Shown: positions 45,794 to 57,678, counted from the stretch's first letter. The stretch is 58,638 nt of DNA from Entrophospora sp. SA101 (GCA_958430865.1 CAUDNR010000780.1:6976-65613), one strand, 5' to 3'. Program-made: numbers and translations. The notes: generated by a model not told the origin, from the letters alone.

Positions 45794-48061
45794 TTAATAA
45801 ATATTTTTAGAATTTTTGACACGTGAGTATTTCAAAGTTGGTGAATCTACAAATTCGATTTCATTGTCACCATCACTATAATTGCAGTAACCATCATCAA
45901 TTGAATTGGTCTTGATTGGAGAAAGGTTTGCATTCTTTGCTAATAATTCTAATGGTGGTAGCAGCAATGTAGTAGTTATTGTTGGCAATGGTATTGATAA
46001 TGTGCTAGTATAATCTTTTTCATGACAAGAATTAGTGATTATATCTCGAGTTGATATTTTAGTTGCTTGGTTTATTGGCAGATTATTTGAATCATTATTT
46101 GAAATAGAATTTAATTCTGTGACATTTATAGAGTATAAACAATTATCTTGAGAAAGATGTTTTGTGTTTGATGATTGATCATCATCATTGTCAATATCAA
46201 GACCATCATCATTGTTATCATCTTGAATATGCTTTTCTTCTATATTATGGATTTCTTGATTTAATGTCATGAAATCTGATTGAAAAGTGTTTTCATTATC
46301 TTTTAACCATCTTAAATCTTGTTTTAAAAAATTTACATCCAACTGAAGTCTAGCATTTTTTTTTTCAAGATTATGAATACGTCGATTGATTTCATCCTGT
46401 TTATTTCATTTTTAGTAATTGTAATTATCATGCATGTTTATATTTCAGAAAAGAAAATTCAAAAGAAAGATGTTTGCTTTTTTACCGACCCGTTCTTCAA
46501 CATTTGAATCTGTTTGCAATTATTTAATCAATCAATAATTTATTAAAGATTGGTCAAATTTTTTATAAAAGCAAATTTGTACATACATAATGCTTTTGAT
46601 TTTCTTTTGTTATTTTTCCCAATTAATTTCAATTTGTCTTTTTTTATTTTTGTGGATTTGATCTTTTTATTGTTCAAAATGGGATCTGAATCACTGTCAA
46701 CGTGGCTATTGTGTTCTATTAAACCATTATTGAAATTTGAACTTGATAATGATTTTGATTTGGTTTCTGTATTGCTATTTAATGTGGCAGTTGAAATGGT
46801 TTTTAGACTGTATAATAAAGTTCCTGAATTATCATCCTGTTGTTGAATAATATCAGATGTGGTTGATTTATGAGAAATGCTATTGTTCTCTATTTTTGTC
46901 AAGTTATCATCATTGACATCATCACTTTTACTTCTCAAAAAATCATGCCATTTTAATGAATCCGAACTGATAGAAGGTGCTATCAAAGTAGTAGCAAAAT
47001 TTCTTACTGATGATATTGAATTAATATTTGTAAATTCTCTTGATGATGAATGTGGTGATGGTTCGGGTTCCTCATATAACACTTTATTCTTTTCAGGTTT
47101 ATTTCTAAATTTATTTGCAAGAATAATATAATAATTGGCATTCAAATATTTTAATCAATATAGATCAAATAATCAATCGATCGATCTTTACTTTTTATGT
47201 AAACCATTGTCACTAATATTTCGGTTTTCAATTGGGTCATGAGCATCACTACTCTCGCTTTTCTCTAATAATAAATAAATAAAAATAAATATGATTTTAT
47301 AACAGAAATAATGATTAAATTCAAAAAGTATATATTAAATTGATTTTTTACCTGATCTTTTTAAAATGTTCTATACATACATATGTAGGGGGGATTAAGA
47401 CCAAATGTCAATATTTAATATGCTATAAGATGAATATTTCATGATAATAATAAGAATATTGTTAAATACTGTAATAATTGAAGAAATATTAATTCCTGCC
47501 CAATCATCATTGTCTTTTAGTAGATGTAATTTACGATTTTCAATATCTTTTAAATAATAATAATAATAATAATAAATTATTAATATAAATTACAAGAAAA
47601 TATTTCAAATGATAATGTAAAAATATTAAAAATATATAACCAGAATCGATATTTTTTTGTTGCAAGCTTGTGTCAGTTGCTAATTTTTCTTTAGTGATCA
47701 AATCAAAAGCAGAATTAATTTTATGATCATTTATTAAAATATTTGCTTTCGAATGTTCAAGATCAAATAATATTGATGATGGTAACGATTTAGTTGTTAT
47801 TTTATGATCAAGATAATTTTTATCTTCCATCATGTTGTGATTATTATTTTGTTTTCCCGATATGAAATTATTCTTTGAAAGCTGTCGATTAAAAAATTCA
47901 CGTTGTTTCTCTTTTTCTGTTTTTAATTTGAAATTATTTCTAATTATATGAATAATAAAAATAAATTAATGATATTTTATATTGCAATTAATTCACACAC
48001 ATATTTATAAAAAATTAAAACATTTATTTATTCTAAACCTTTTGCTTCCAGTCCAATTCAT
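45794..48061 (-). CDS. Unrecognised multi-exon fungal protein with coiled coil
   Basis: Exons read in frame on the minus strand: 48061-48039, 47939-47641, 47546-47470, a 19-bp exon near 47377, 47264-47192, 47104-46587, a short exon near 46500, and about 46400-45794. The N-terminus is MNWTGSKRNNFKLKTEKEKQ. A motif LHLLKDNDDWAGINISS follows at about residue 115. The middle is Ser/Asn-rich and basic (KIKSTKIKKDKLKLIGKNNK, possibly nuclear). A coiled coil follows (DEINRRIHNLEKKNARLQLD), then an acidic, Ser-rich C-terminus. An NWTG start and a K-LL-x-DWxGI motif are, from memory, shared by uncharacterised fungal nuclear proteins; this is unverified. In-frame junctions through several small exons argue for a real gene of about 560 residues. 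The last two junctions are uncertain. Confidence 0.6.
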
Positions 48062-48589
48062 ATTAATTATAATAATATGTACCGATTGTTTGAAAAAAAT
48101 TAGGACGAGTTTTTGTTGAATTCAGGTTACACCATTTTTAACCAGACCTTTAACAAAAACAAGTCTATAACACGATCATACAATCTATATTTTAACAGGT
48201 TCTTTTTTGGATTCTACCCAGAGTTTAGGACCATCAGAATGCCAAAACAATCGTCTTGCCTTATAGTTGATTTAGCCATAACCACCAGAACGATTTACTT
48301 TACGAGAGTTATGCAAAAATTCAGCATATCTATATTATCATATAATGTAATCAAACTTTGCGAAGTGACTGAAATTTAAAAATTAGCAATCGTGCAGACA
48401 TAAAACTTTGTTAATGATGAAATTACAATAAACACTATCAAGAATTATATTATTGTTGTAAGCATAATGCAATAAAAAGTATTATACATATGCTATTAGA
48501 ATATTTTAAAGCATCATAAGCCCTCAAAACTTTAGAGGGTGATGTATCAACAGGCGATTCATTTATGCAACATGAGTTTTAGTAAAAGG
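48062..48589. other. Intergenic with an unassigned remnant
   Basis: The minus strand at about 48190-48320 has a scrap (RLFWHSDGPKLWVESKKEPV) with stops on both sides. The plus-strand open frame at 48113-48379 appears to be its shadow. No family recognised. Confidence 0.35.
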
Positions 48590-50130
48590 AATGATCTTCT
48601 TCATTACTAGATAATAGTCCATTATTCGACTCTGTCATACCAAAAACAAAGTAAGCATGTGAATACATAAAAACAAATGCATCAAAAGCTGTCAAAATTT
48701 ATACCTTAAATAAATAAACATTTTCGATTTCGATGACTTCTCTCAAGATATACAATTGATCCTTAGTACTTGGTATACTAAATTCTTTTATAATATCAAC
48801 AACGCGTAAACCTCCATTTGTTTGGTGCATTACATAAAATGTAAACATTCGTTCTAAGATTGATAAAAAGAATAAGGATCAATAAAATATATGGCCCTAA
48901 ATCTATGTTACTTACGATAGACAATAATTCCGTATGACTCTATAGAAGATACTTGTTGTTCTGTTGCTCCACATGATAAATAGTGTTGACGTTGGTAATA
49001 AATGGAAATTTGCATACACTTAAACACTTTTTCAGTGTCTTCATTTAATTTTTTGACATCAGTATAAAGAGCGTTGCCGATAACTTCTAAGAATCCTACT
49101 TCCAAAATAACAGCATTTACATTTATTGAGTATATCCCGTCCTGGGAACACCCGTTGCCAATATTGTCGAGTTTCGTTTCTTTGAGCTTTGTTCGATTTG
49201 TTCTACTTCCCCCTATGCAAAAGACAACCTGTTGGTCACCAAAGGCATAAATAATAAATAGAAAATTTTCTTAATTTAAAACTTACGTTTTTACTTTGAC
49301 TAAATCAATAATGTCGTCGAAAGCTTTGACAATTATAGGATTCGCAAAATTTTCTCGGTAAGAAAGTTCGTTTTGATCTGGATCCTGTAGTAAGTTAGTG
49401 TGTGCATTGAAAAGAAATAGACTAAAAAATAAATAGTACAAACTTGAATTAAATGTCACAAATGGAAATAACACTAGTTACGAATATTTATACTCACAAT
49501 CGTTTATAAATATCCTGTATCCATAAGAGATCATAATGTTCTTTGTGAATAAAAGTTCCAATATACGGTTTCTCAAGAACATTTTCGATAGTACCATCCA
49601 AGGAAATCACATCAAAAACAGATTTATTTTCCAAGTGGGTTTGGTACTTTTGTATAAGAGGCTGTAGAACATTTTCCCATTTATTTAGGCAAATTGTCTT
49701 TTAATTTTCCTGACGGTTCTAACTATGAAGGGCAAGCAAAATCATTAAATTTTCAACATGAGATGTTAAACTTACAAGCAAACAATACAATACCGAGTTC
49801 CAAATATCTTTTAAGATGCGCTTTTCGGATTTTGACAACTTATTAACGGGATTTGTAACATTTCGTTCTGAAAGATTAATGATTCGATAATCAAATAGAC
49901 GATATTCTATAGATCTTATTTTTTCGACTATTTTACGGATTTCCTCCGTTACATTCTGTAAAGTCTGTGGAGATAGAACATAGGTCAGATAAGGTATGCT
50001 GTAATCTTAAAGTTGTGCAAATAAGCATTGTTACCTCCTGAGATAAATGGAAGCTTTTTAGATAGATATCTTCTTCAGCATTATCGTTAATGTTATCATC
50101 ATAAATCTCTTTATAAATTCGCCCATTACA
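48590..50130 (-). pseudogene. PD-(D/E)XK nuclease-like family gene, 5' end lost
   Basis: Exons on the minus strand: about 50125-50041 (GRIYKEIYDDNINDNAEEDI), about 49978-49775 (VTEEIRKIVEKIRSIEYRLF), about 49698-49500 (CLNKWENVLQPLIQKYQTHL), 49430-49283 (SYRENFANPIIVKAFDDIID), about 49205-48908 (SQDGIYSINVNAVILEVGFL) and about 48855-48700. The E..., DG... and ILEVG residues are arranged as in PD-(D/E)XK-like folds. Similar proteins form a large family in Rhizophagus, inferred from pattern and not searched. The first exon has no in-frame ATG and runs into a pogo-like terminus at about 50131, so the gene is probably truncated. The nuclease assignment is tentative and activity is unknown. Confidence 0.45.
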
Positions 50131-50322
50131 CAGTGAGTCTCGGTATAGCGGACCTCGGTATAGCGGATTTGGGAGTTTAGCGGATAAATTTTCAAAACCA
50201 AATTTTTATATAACAATTTTATCTCGGTTTAACGGATTTAACGGATTTTTCATATAAATTCGGTTTGCAGGATATTTTTTAAAAATTCATATGTCACTTA
50301 TAATAAATTTTTCTCGATATTA
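50131..50322. mobile_element. pogo/Tigger-like terminal fragment
   Basis: It starts CAGTGAGTCTCGGTATAGCG and repeats the CTCGGTATAGCGGA / CTCGGTTTAACGGA motif several times, as pogo/Tigger ends do. The far side is cut by the CAGTCAGG transposon at 50323, so only one end remains. Confidence 0.5.
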
Positions 50323-53300
50323 CAGTCAGGAATTTTGCTATAAATGGTATTACAGTTTTTGGGGAAGATCATCATTCTAGAAAAAACAAATAAATTCTAA
50401 AAATTATGTGTTACAATAAAAATTTTTATAAATAAATCAACGTAAATAATGGTTTACATTCAATTATTGTCACATTTAATTTAATTCACATTTTTATTTT
50501 ATTTATTTTACTTATGTTCTAAAATTGTCTTGACAGATTGATAAGAATATATGATTAATATTTAGATTATTATTTATATTTATTTGTATTTTGCCTATAT
50601 TAATATAAAAAGGACATATTTTCTAAGATAATAAAGTTAACTTGTATTTTTACAACAATTAAAATATCTGTTTATAGAGAAACATATTCATATTTTAATT
50701 TTAAAAAGTAATTCTTACATCAACATTCTAAAAAATTATCAAGAGCTTTCTGTTTTTATTTAAATCTTATCATAATTCAATATTATATTTAAAAATGAAT
50801 AAACAAACAAACCTTAAGTCACTTGCAAAAGATTTGCCTTGCATTTTTAGTTGCTTATTTGAAAAATATGAACAAGAAGGTTTAAAAAAATGCAAAACTA
50901 AAGAATCTCAAACATGGCGACATGCCAGCGGTTCAAAAGCAGCTAATCGTCTTGCCCTCTTTTATGATTTCTTTCCTGAATTATCTTCTCTTAAAAATTC
51001 TCTAACATCATATTCTATTTGTGAGAGTCACTACAATCAAATAATTACTACTGATCAACTTTATAATTCTTTTCTAGAACAAGATAAAGAATATGACAAT
51101 AGTATGAATGTTGATGAAATTCAAATAAATTCAGGTTTTAATATTTAATTATTTTTTAAAGATATTTTATATTATTTATATATCACTAAATTTTTTGAGT
51201 TAATAAAAATATAGATATTAACATGCAAAGTTATGAGATTCTTAATGAAGAACTTAAAAAAACTGAAAATTTGTTGAATAAATATAAAAAAGAATATGAA
51301 CAGAATATGTTATACACTTCAAACCTTACTATTCAGATCAAAAAACTTCAACAGGAATTAAATGAATTGTCCTATAAATATCAAATGTTAGAAGAGAGTA
51401 ATAAAATTCTTATTGATAAATTGAACAAAAAATTTGATACCCATGAAAAAAGGGTTGAAGCTATTATTGAGATTGCTTTAGCAGAGCGTGAAAATTTTTT
51501 TAATGATGTGGATTCATTATTTAAAAATACTGATAGATTTTCATTAGAAAATTTATTAAATTACAATCCTGAGTATTGGTTAAGCAAACGAAATGAAGTC
51601 ATTGTCAAATTTATTGAAACTTTAACACAAAATGAATATTATGATGATGACTCAAATCAAACAAAAGCTTTTAAAAGAGCAATTGCAGTTGATGCAATAT
51701 ATGGCTCACGATATAATAAATATGTATCTGAAATTAGCTTGCTTGCATCTTCCATAAAATATTCTTTAGCACATTCAAAAAAAATCATTAACATAGATAA
51801 TTATATCACTAGTGGAGGGAGTTATTCTCGATTCCTAAAGTGGTTGGATGAGTTATCAAAAGATCAAGAGCCTCTACCTGAAGGACTTCTATTTCTTGCT
51901 TTTGACAATGAGCAAAAAGGACAAAAAAATTATCTTGACCGTGGATTTAATACTGTAATCTACCATATAGTTACTAGTTTTGTAGCATTTAATATGGATT
52001 CAAAAAATATGTCACAACATGAATATGATCCTTGGTTGCATAAATCTCTCTCACAATTACAGTACAAAGAACTTTTTGATCTTACACCTCAAATGCAACA
52101 GGAATTTGACAATCAACTTCATCTTTATCTTAATGAGATTATTAATAAGTTAAATGAAGAAAAATCACAACTGACCAACAATATTGATAACCTTATAGAA
52201 AATACCTCAAATATCAGTAGTAGTAAATATTGTCTAAACTGTAATGAGAAAAATATTGAAAACAGAAAAAAAAATTGTCCAAAATGTTATTCGCCTTTGC
52301 CAACTTTAACTGAATTACAAAAAAATTTCGAATCTATAGTTGAAGAAAAAAATTTATCAGACAAATCAATGAAAGAAATTATCTTTAAACCATATAATCC
52401 TGAAAATGAATCTAAAATTGCTTCCTTACCACGAATAAGTTATACACAAAATTTGATTCCTGATCAAGATGTTCAGACCCCTGATATTTATGTTCCTGAT
52501 CCATTAAATATTAATCCTAATTCTATAGTAAATGTTGAGAAGATTCTTAAACATATAGAAAAAATATCAGGAATTAAGGATGGAGTGCGTAAATGGATAT
52601 CTGTAACATGTGATGGAATTCCTTATCATCATGCATGTAAAATTAAGGAGAAATTTCCTTGGTTGGTTCTTATACATGAAGAAATGAATATGCTTCGTGC
52701 ATATGTTGAATTAAATTGGTATTTATATTTATCATAACAAAAATTTTTTAATAAGTTCACATATAACTAATTTTAAATATACTTACTATTTAATTAGGGA
52801 AATTGATATTAAACAATTTGCAATAGGCCAAGGATATAGATCTGATAAGCAACTATCTTTTTTTAAAAAATGTGGCGACCATCATAAAGCATGGGATTCC
52901 ATATGTAATATATATCGTGAAGCAATGGCTCTAGAACTTGTATGGCCATATGTAAAAACCCATTCAAATTTATCAGTTCATAATTACTTAGCTTGGGCTA
53001 AAAAACAAGAAGATCCTATTTATCAATTAAAATTTGAACAAGTATTATTTAATTATTATTATAATTTTTAGAAAAGAAAAAACTAATCCTTTTATTTTAT
53101 AAATAGATATTTTATTATTTACAAGCAATTATTTGTTATTGAACAGCTATATGTACCAACCATCCTCTATTAAAAAGCACAGCACAGAGAGTATTTGCAC
53201 CTATTTGGTCTGCTCGTCACCATCCTATTTATCAATTGATAGAAGTTGCAGATGAAGAACAATTACTCAAACTTCATCCAAACATACATAATCTAATTGA

Positions 53301-54388
53301 AAAAAATTGTGTAATATCAAGATCAGGATTATACAATCAGCATCAAGGAATTGATACAATTTTAGAAGAAATAAATAAAGTATTAAAATCATTAATACCA
53401 CAACACCACAGTTGCATCACCGGGAAGTTGCTGCACGTAACTGCAAAAAATTTATCCAGGTAATTTTAAATAAATTAAATTATTATTTAATTAATTTTTA
53501 TTAATTTAAGATTTTAAATTTTAATAGTTGAGAACAAATTTTTTTAATACAATTGGATATAATGATAATTTGATAAACATCCCAAGAAATCGCCCCGAGT
53601 CATCCACAGAATGCAACAGGTTTTGTGCCTTTTTGAGAAAGAATAATTTTCTTAATCCAACAATTATAAAATCTAATTTTGAAGGTCTTGGTGGAGAATC
53701 TAAGTTAAGTGATCAATTAAAAGATTTTACCAATTTAGCAAAAAAAGCTAGACAAGATTATATTATTGAAGTATTTAGTAGAAAAAATAAAAATTCATTA
53801 TCTCAATGTATTCCAGTAACCCAACAAGAAGAGAATGAATTAAGATTTACTCGTGTAGAAATTCTAAAAAGAATAGAACAGCTTCTTAATCAAGTTGACA
53901 ATAATATCAATTTAAAATATAGTACAATAGTTTCTAAAAAGAAAAGTGAATTAATAGATATATTAAATGAGCTAGAAAATTTACAAAAAGAAAATACTTA
54001 CAACGAAGAAGAAATCATTAATTAACTTCTTTTAAAGTTCATGTGTTTGTAAAATCTTGACTTGCTAATCATTAAATCATTAACAGATAATGTAATAATT
54101 AAATAAATGAACAATATAAAAATTTATAAATTCAAACTATTCCTTCTGTTGTCCAACTTTTTCAGTACTCAGATCACTGAGATCCCTCAACGCTCCGAAC
54201 TGATTATTGACTGATTATGGTTTAATATATGCGTTTCTATATAATTCTTTGGTTTTTTTTTTAGGTTTCTTAAAAAAAAAAGTCACAAGATCAATAAAGA
54301 AAAATGGCTTTTTTACGAAATTTTATTGGGGAAAAATTTTCTAGAACATTGTTTGTTACACATCCCGATTTAGCAAAATTCCTGACTG
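50323..54388 (+). mobile_element. DNA transposon with CAGTCAGGAATTTTGCTA inverted ends, 4.07 kb
   Basis: The left end CAGTCAGGAATTTTGCTATA and the complement of the right end, CAGTCAGGAATTTTGCTAAA, share an 18-bp terminal inverted repeat. The right side is followed by ATATC, duplicated at 44420-44424 but not at the left side here (CGATATTA), so left and right halves may come from different insertions. The element carries one multi-exon gene (50795-54025). An AT-rich 5' leader (50430-50794) contains a stretch ending AAAAGTAATTCTTACA that resembles the LTR end at 56490. Confidence 0.8.
50795..54025 (+). pseudogene. Presumed transposase of the CAGTCAGG element
   Basis: Exons 50795-51134, 51215-52718, 52798-53041, 53107-53459 and 53528-54025 join with GT..AG introns. 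Exon 1 encodes MNKQTNLKSLAKDLPCIFSC. Next come a coiled coil (about residues 118-190), a zinc-ribbon-like pair (CLNCNEKN...KNCPKCYSPLP) and the core: WISVTCDGIPYHHACKIKEK, EEMNMLRAYVELNWEIDIKQ, FFKKCGDHHKAWDSICNIYR, LELVWPYVKTHSNLSVHNYL, APIWSARHHPIYQLIEVADE. The core resembles uncharacterised transposon proteins of glomeromycetes (from memory). CDG, HEEMN and later acidic residues could be the catalytic site, which is inference. A TGA in exon 4 (near 53140) and a frameshift near 53410 break it, so this copy is dead but young. Confidence 0.7.
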
Positions 54389-54393
54389 ATATC

Positions 54394-55446
54394 ATGCAAG
54401 TCTCTTGCAGATGTTCCTGCAGGAAAGCCAGAGAGTTTAATACTGTAAATTCTTCTATTATTCCTCTGTTCTTCATCTAACGTCAGAGGAATAACACGAG
54501 TAGAGTCTTTGAGAATGTATACAGACCATGTTTTTGTGTGAAATTCTTGTATGTTTTGGCTTTCTGCAAAAGTAATAAAAGCATGTTGATATAAACCACG
54601 TGTTTGCACTGATAATTTGACAATAGTCCCAAATCTAGAAAATGTTGAACGAATAATAGGGGTTTTGATATCCAATGGAATATCACACACCTGAATTGTG
54701 CATGCATTAATTTCATTAATTTGTTCGTTGGTTGGTTTGATTCTAATTGTGTTGATTTCAACAAATTGATAACTTTCATTTTCAGAAATTTGAATTGGTG
54801 TTCCAATTGCTAAATTGAGATCAGTTTGGTTATCAAAAAAAATTGCTATGTATTTTTTTTTGTTGATGGTTCGAGTAGAGGCTCCAGTATAACCTGCAGT
54901 TTTAGCAAAAATTATCCCTATATTGATGATTTTTTCACGAGGGTGTTTACCTTTAATTTTTTCCAAAGGAGCCACTGCTATGTATGTAGTCTGTTTTGTG
55001 ATAACAATAAAATCTCTATCATTATTTCCCATACTTTCATTCATATCAACATCTTCAATTAAAATGTTTTTATTATCATTGATTGTATTAATAGATTCTA
55101 TTTCTTCTATTTCTTTGTTAGTTTCTGATTGAGATGTATTTTTTTGTTCATTTTCTTGAGAATGCCCTTCTAATTTTTGTTTTTTTTCAGGATTTTGTAT
55201 AATTTTTTTTCTTTTTTTCCCACCTGAAGATTTTGTCACTCTTGTCATTTTTTCTATTTTTTATTTTATTATAATTTATTGTATTTTATTGTTTAAGTCA
55301 CCTTTTAACTGTGTATTGACTTGGTTTTACTAACAAAATATTTAATTTATATATATATATATTATTATAATAAACTTTTTTGTCGCATTAAAATCTTTAC
55401 TTTTTAGAAATTTTCTTTGGTTCAGATATTTTATATATATTATTAT
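54394..55446 (-). mobile_element. LINE 5' end: 5' UTR and ORF1 N-terminal part
   Basis: The 5' UTR spans 55446-55249, followed by ORF1 from 55248 (MTRVTKSSGGKKRKKIIQNP), basic then acidic and Ser/Asn-rich. RRM-like segments follow: TIQVCDIPLDIKTPIIRSTF with LYQHAFITFAES, and IYSIKLSGFPAGTSARDLHD, which may begin a second one. The frame is interrupted after LHDI by the transposon at 54388 and resumes at 44419 (IIAATNAKSC). Deleting the transposon and one ATATC restores it precisely. RRM plus CCHC in ORF1 suits RNA binding by the LINE ribonucleoprotein. Confidence 0.85.
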
Positions 55447-55464
55447 AAATAGGAAAACTCTATT
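55447..55464. repeat. LINE target-site duplication, 5' side
   Basis: AAATAGGAAAACTCTATT, matching 38816-38833. It runs into ...ACGCGACCTCGAAATC, a pogo-like motif, so the LINE probably landed in an older pogo-type element. Confidence 0.9.
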
Positions 55465-55861
55465 AACGCGACCTCGAAATCTGGTTTGTGGATTTTTTCT
55501 GTTTAGGTAATGATTTACACTCAATATTAACCTGAATTATAGTGTTGCGGTCACCTTCGCCGTGTAAAAAAGAAGTCCTATTATAATATGACGAGCATTA
55601 CTAAAAGAGTTTTACTTGCCAATAGTTTGAAACACACAAATAAATATATTTACCTGATACAGAATGTTGAAAGCTTGCGTTAAATTTTCCATTATGACTT
55701 TTATACTTACACAATGTATTATTTAACAACTCTTTTTGCCTAATGGTACTTGTCCATTCATCATTCAACATAACTACCATTGGCTAATAGAATACCACTA
55801 TAGGGAAGCATAATAATTTCATTCCTTCTTTTCCAGTATGCCGACTCATTTACACTAAATT
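55465..55861. other. Flank between LINE and gypsy remnant
   Basis: A possible pogo-like terminus (CGCGACCTCGAAATCTGG) at the start. Otherwise nothing recognised. Confidence 0.4.
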
Positions 55862-56188
55862 GTTACCGGTCGCATTTACTTCGTCGAAAATTATTTCGTC
55901 GACACCCATTTCGTCGACACCCATTTCGTCGAAAGTTCATTTCGTCGAATGTTCGTTTCGTCGAATGTTCATTTTGTCGAAAGTTTGTTTCATCGAATGT
56001 TCATTTCGTCAAAAATTATTCATCCTCGAGCCAGAGACCGAAAGAGTTAGATGTGAGGAGTATGGGAAACTAGTTAAGAAATTAGATGAGGAAAGCGGAG
56101 TGTGTGGGAGAAATTTGTTTAATTAAATTTTTTTTTTTGTGACGAAATATTTTTCGATGAAATGAACTTTCGACGAAATGAATCAGAC
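55862..56188. repeat. Fold-back element of TTTCGTCGAA repeats
   Basis: Seven or so imperfect 15-18-bp units (CATTTCGTCGAAAGTT type) lie at about 55872-56020. Complementary units (GACGAAATATTTTTCGATGA, CTTTCGACGAAATGAA) lie at 56141-56182. TTCGTCGAA is itself a palindrome. The centre (56021-56140) has an open frame (ETERVRCEEYGKLVKKLDEE) of unknown meaning. It looks like a small fold-back transposon inserted in a gypsy remnant. Confidence 0.6.
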
Positions 56189-56490
56189 CCTTGGGAACCT
56201 GCTAAACATTTAAAGAATGCGGAAAGAAAAGTTAAAGAATTTGAATTGACGAGGACGTCAAAACTTAGGGAGGGGAGAATGTAACAATTTAAACGATTAT
56301 TGATTGATAATAAATAGACTAGCTTATTTATATTTTCATCTATTTATATTTTATCAATCTGTGTAATCTTAATAATATATATAATGAACATTTTCTAAAA
56401 TAATAAAAAAAATAATTATTTTCTCACACAATTAAAAAGTATTTGTTCGTAAGAGTATTTTAAATTAATTTTTAAAAAGTAATTCTTACA
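56189..56490 (+). mobile_element. Ty3/gypsy chromovirus 3' remnant with LTR
   Basis: PWEPAKHLKNAERKVKEFEL (56191-56250) is the C-terminal part of a chromodomain, as found at the end of gypsy chromovirus integrases. The frame ends in GGGAGGGGAGAATGTAA, a polypurine tract immediately before an LTR. The LTR runs from TGTAAC at 56280 to CTTACA at 56490 (211 bp, TG..CA ends). No other part of the element is present, so it is truncated on the 5' side. Confidence 0.7.
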
Positions 56491-57013
56491 AAAATAACTA
56501 AAGTAATGTTTTATTCTAGCGTCAATTGGACGAAAAAGAGCAAAATAAAGCTATAATTCGAGAGAATATTAATTTTATATTGGGCAAATGTGTAAGTAAT
56601 TATATTAGATTTTTTTGGGGTCTCATATATTAACATTGTCGGATTTTCTAATAAAAATTAATTATTTTAGAGTACTAAGATACAAGGCGAATGCTCGGAA
56701 GATAGCTTAAGTGTATATACCGAGGTAGTTAACATTTTACAACGTTTAGATTTGGGAACCATTGAAGTAAAAACTCCTATAGCATCGGGAGTGATTGATC
56801 TTACGGGGAGCGAAGATCCATTTGTGAAGCTATTATCTTTTGGAGCAAAACAAATTTTATCGAGACATTCATTCCATACTACCAAATTACCCAACCAAAT
56901 TAGTACAATGTTAAATGAATTCGTAAGCTCATATAGTGATTTTAGAATCGATTTCGATCCCGCATTAATGCAACCTATAAGTTTCCCCCAGGGAGAAGTG
57001 TCGCTCGAAACTA
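56449..57013 (+). repeat. Tandem duplication unit 1
   Basis: 565 bp repeated at 57114-57678 (offset 665) with only one or two differences seen. The unit begins with the last 42 bp of the LTR and contains two exons of the nuclease-like gene. After the unit the frame hits an immediate stop (LETK stop), followed by a 100-bp spacer of other sequence (57014-57113). Confidence 0.92.
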
Positions 57014-57113
57014 AATAGAAATGATGTATTTTTCACGTGACCTCCGCAGTAATTCGGTTGGTTAGATCGGCAATGTGGGACCTCTCTATCGGTCCTTATT
57101 TTACTATCTCACA

Positions 57114-57678
57114 GTAAGAGTATTTTAAATTAATTTTAGAAAAGTAATTCTTACAAAAATAACTAAAGTAATGTTTTATTCTAGCGTCAATTGGACGAAA
57201 AAGAGCAAAATAAAGCTATAATTCGAGAGAATATTAATTTTATATTGGGCAAATGTGTAAGTAATTATATTAGATTTTTTTGGGGTCTCATATATTAACA
57301 TTGTCGGATTTTCTAATAAAAATTAATTATTTTAGAGTACTAAGATACAAGGCGAATGCTCGGAAGATAGCTTAAGTGTATATACCGAGGTAGTTAACAT
57401 TTTACAACGTTTAGATTTGGGAACCATTGAAGTAAAAACTCCTATAGCATCGGGAGTGATTGATCTTACGGGGAGCGAAGATCCATTTGTGAAGCTATTA
57501 TCTTTTGGAGCAAAACAAATTTTATCGAGACATTCATTCCATACTACCAAATTACCCAACCAAATTAGTACAATGTTAAATGAATTCGTAAGCTCATATA
57601 GTGATTTTAGAATCGATTTCGATCCCGCATTAATGCAACCTATAAGTTTCCCCCAGGGAGAAGTGTCGCTCGAAACTA
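57114..57678 (+). repeat. Tandem duplication unit 2
   Basis: Second copy of 56449-57013. It is preceded by the 100-bp unrelated spacer and followed by the natural continuation of the gene (LETRRILMTTFDLLEGL), so this is the original position and unit 1 is the extra copy. Confidence 0.92.

Noticed and set aside
46550..47131. Hydrophobic plus-strand frames
   Set aside because: Antisense to a large exon of the gene at 45794-48061 that splices in frame with its neighbours.
54826..55132. Plus-strand frames opposite LINE ORF1
   Set aside because: Shadow frames. The minus-strand ORF1 has RRM-like motifs and a frame continued at 44419.
55862..56188. CRISPR-like array
   Set aside because: Repeats are short, imperfect and back to back without unique spacers, and a eukaryotic gypsy remnant surrounds them.
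57014..57113. Possible tRNA-like sequence (GGTTGGTTAGATCGG) in the filler
   Set aside because: No cloverleaf could be drawn and no anticodon arm or TTCGA-type T loop is in place.
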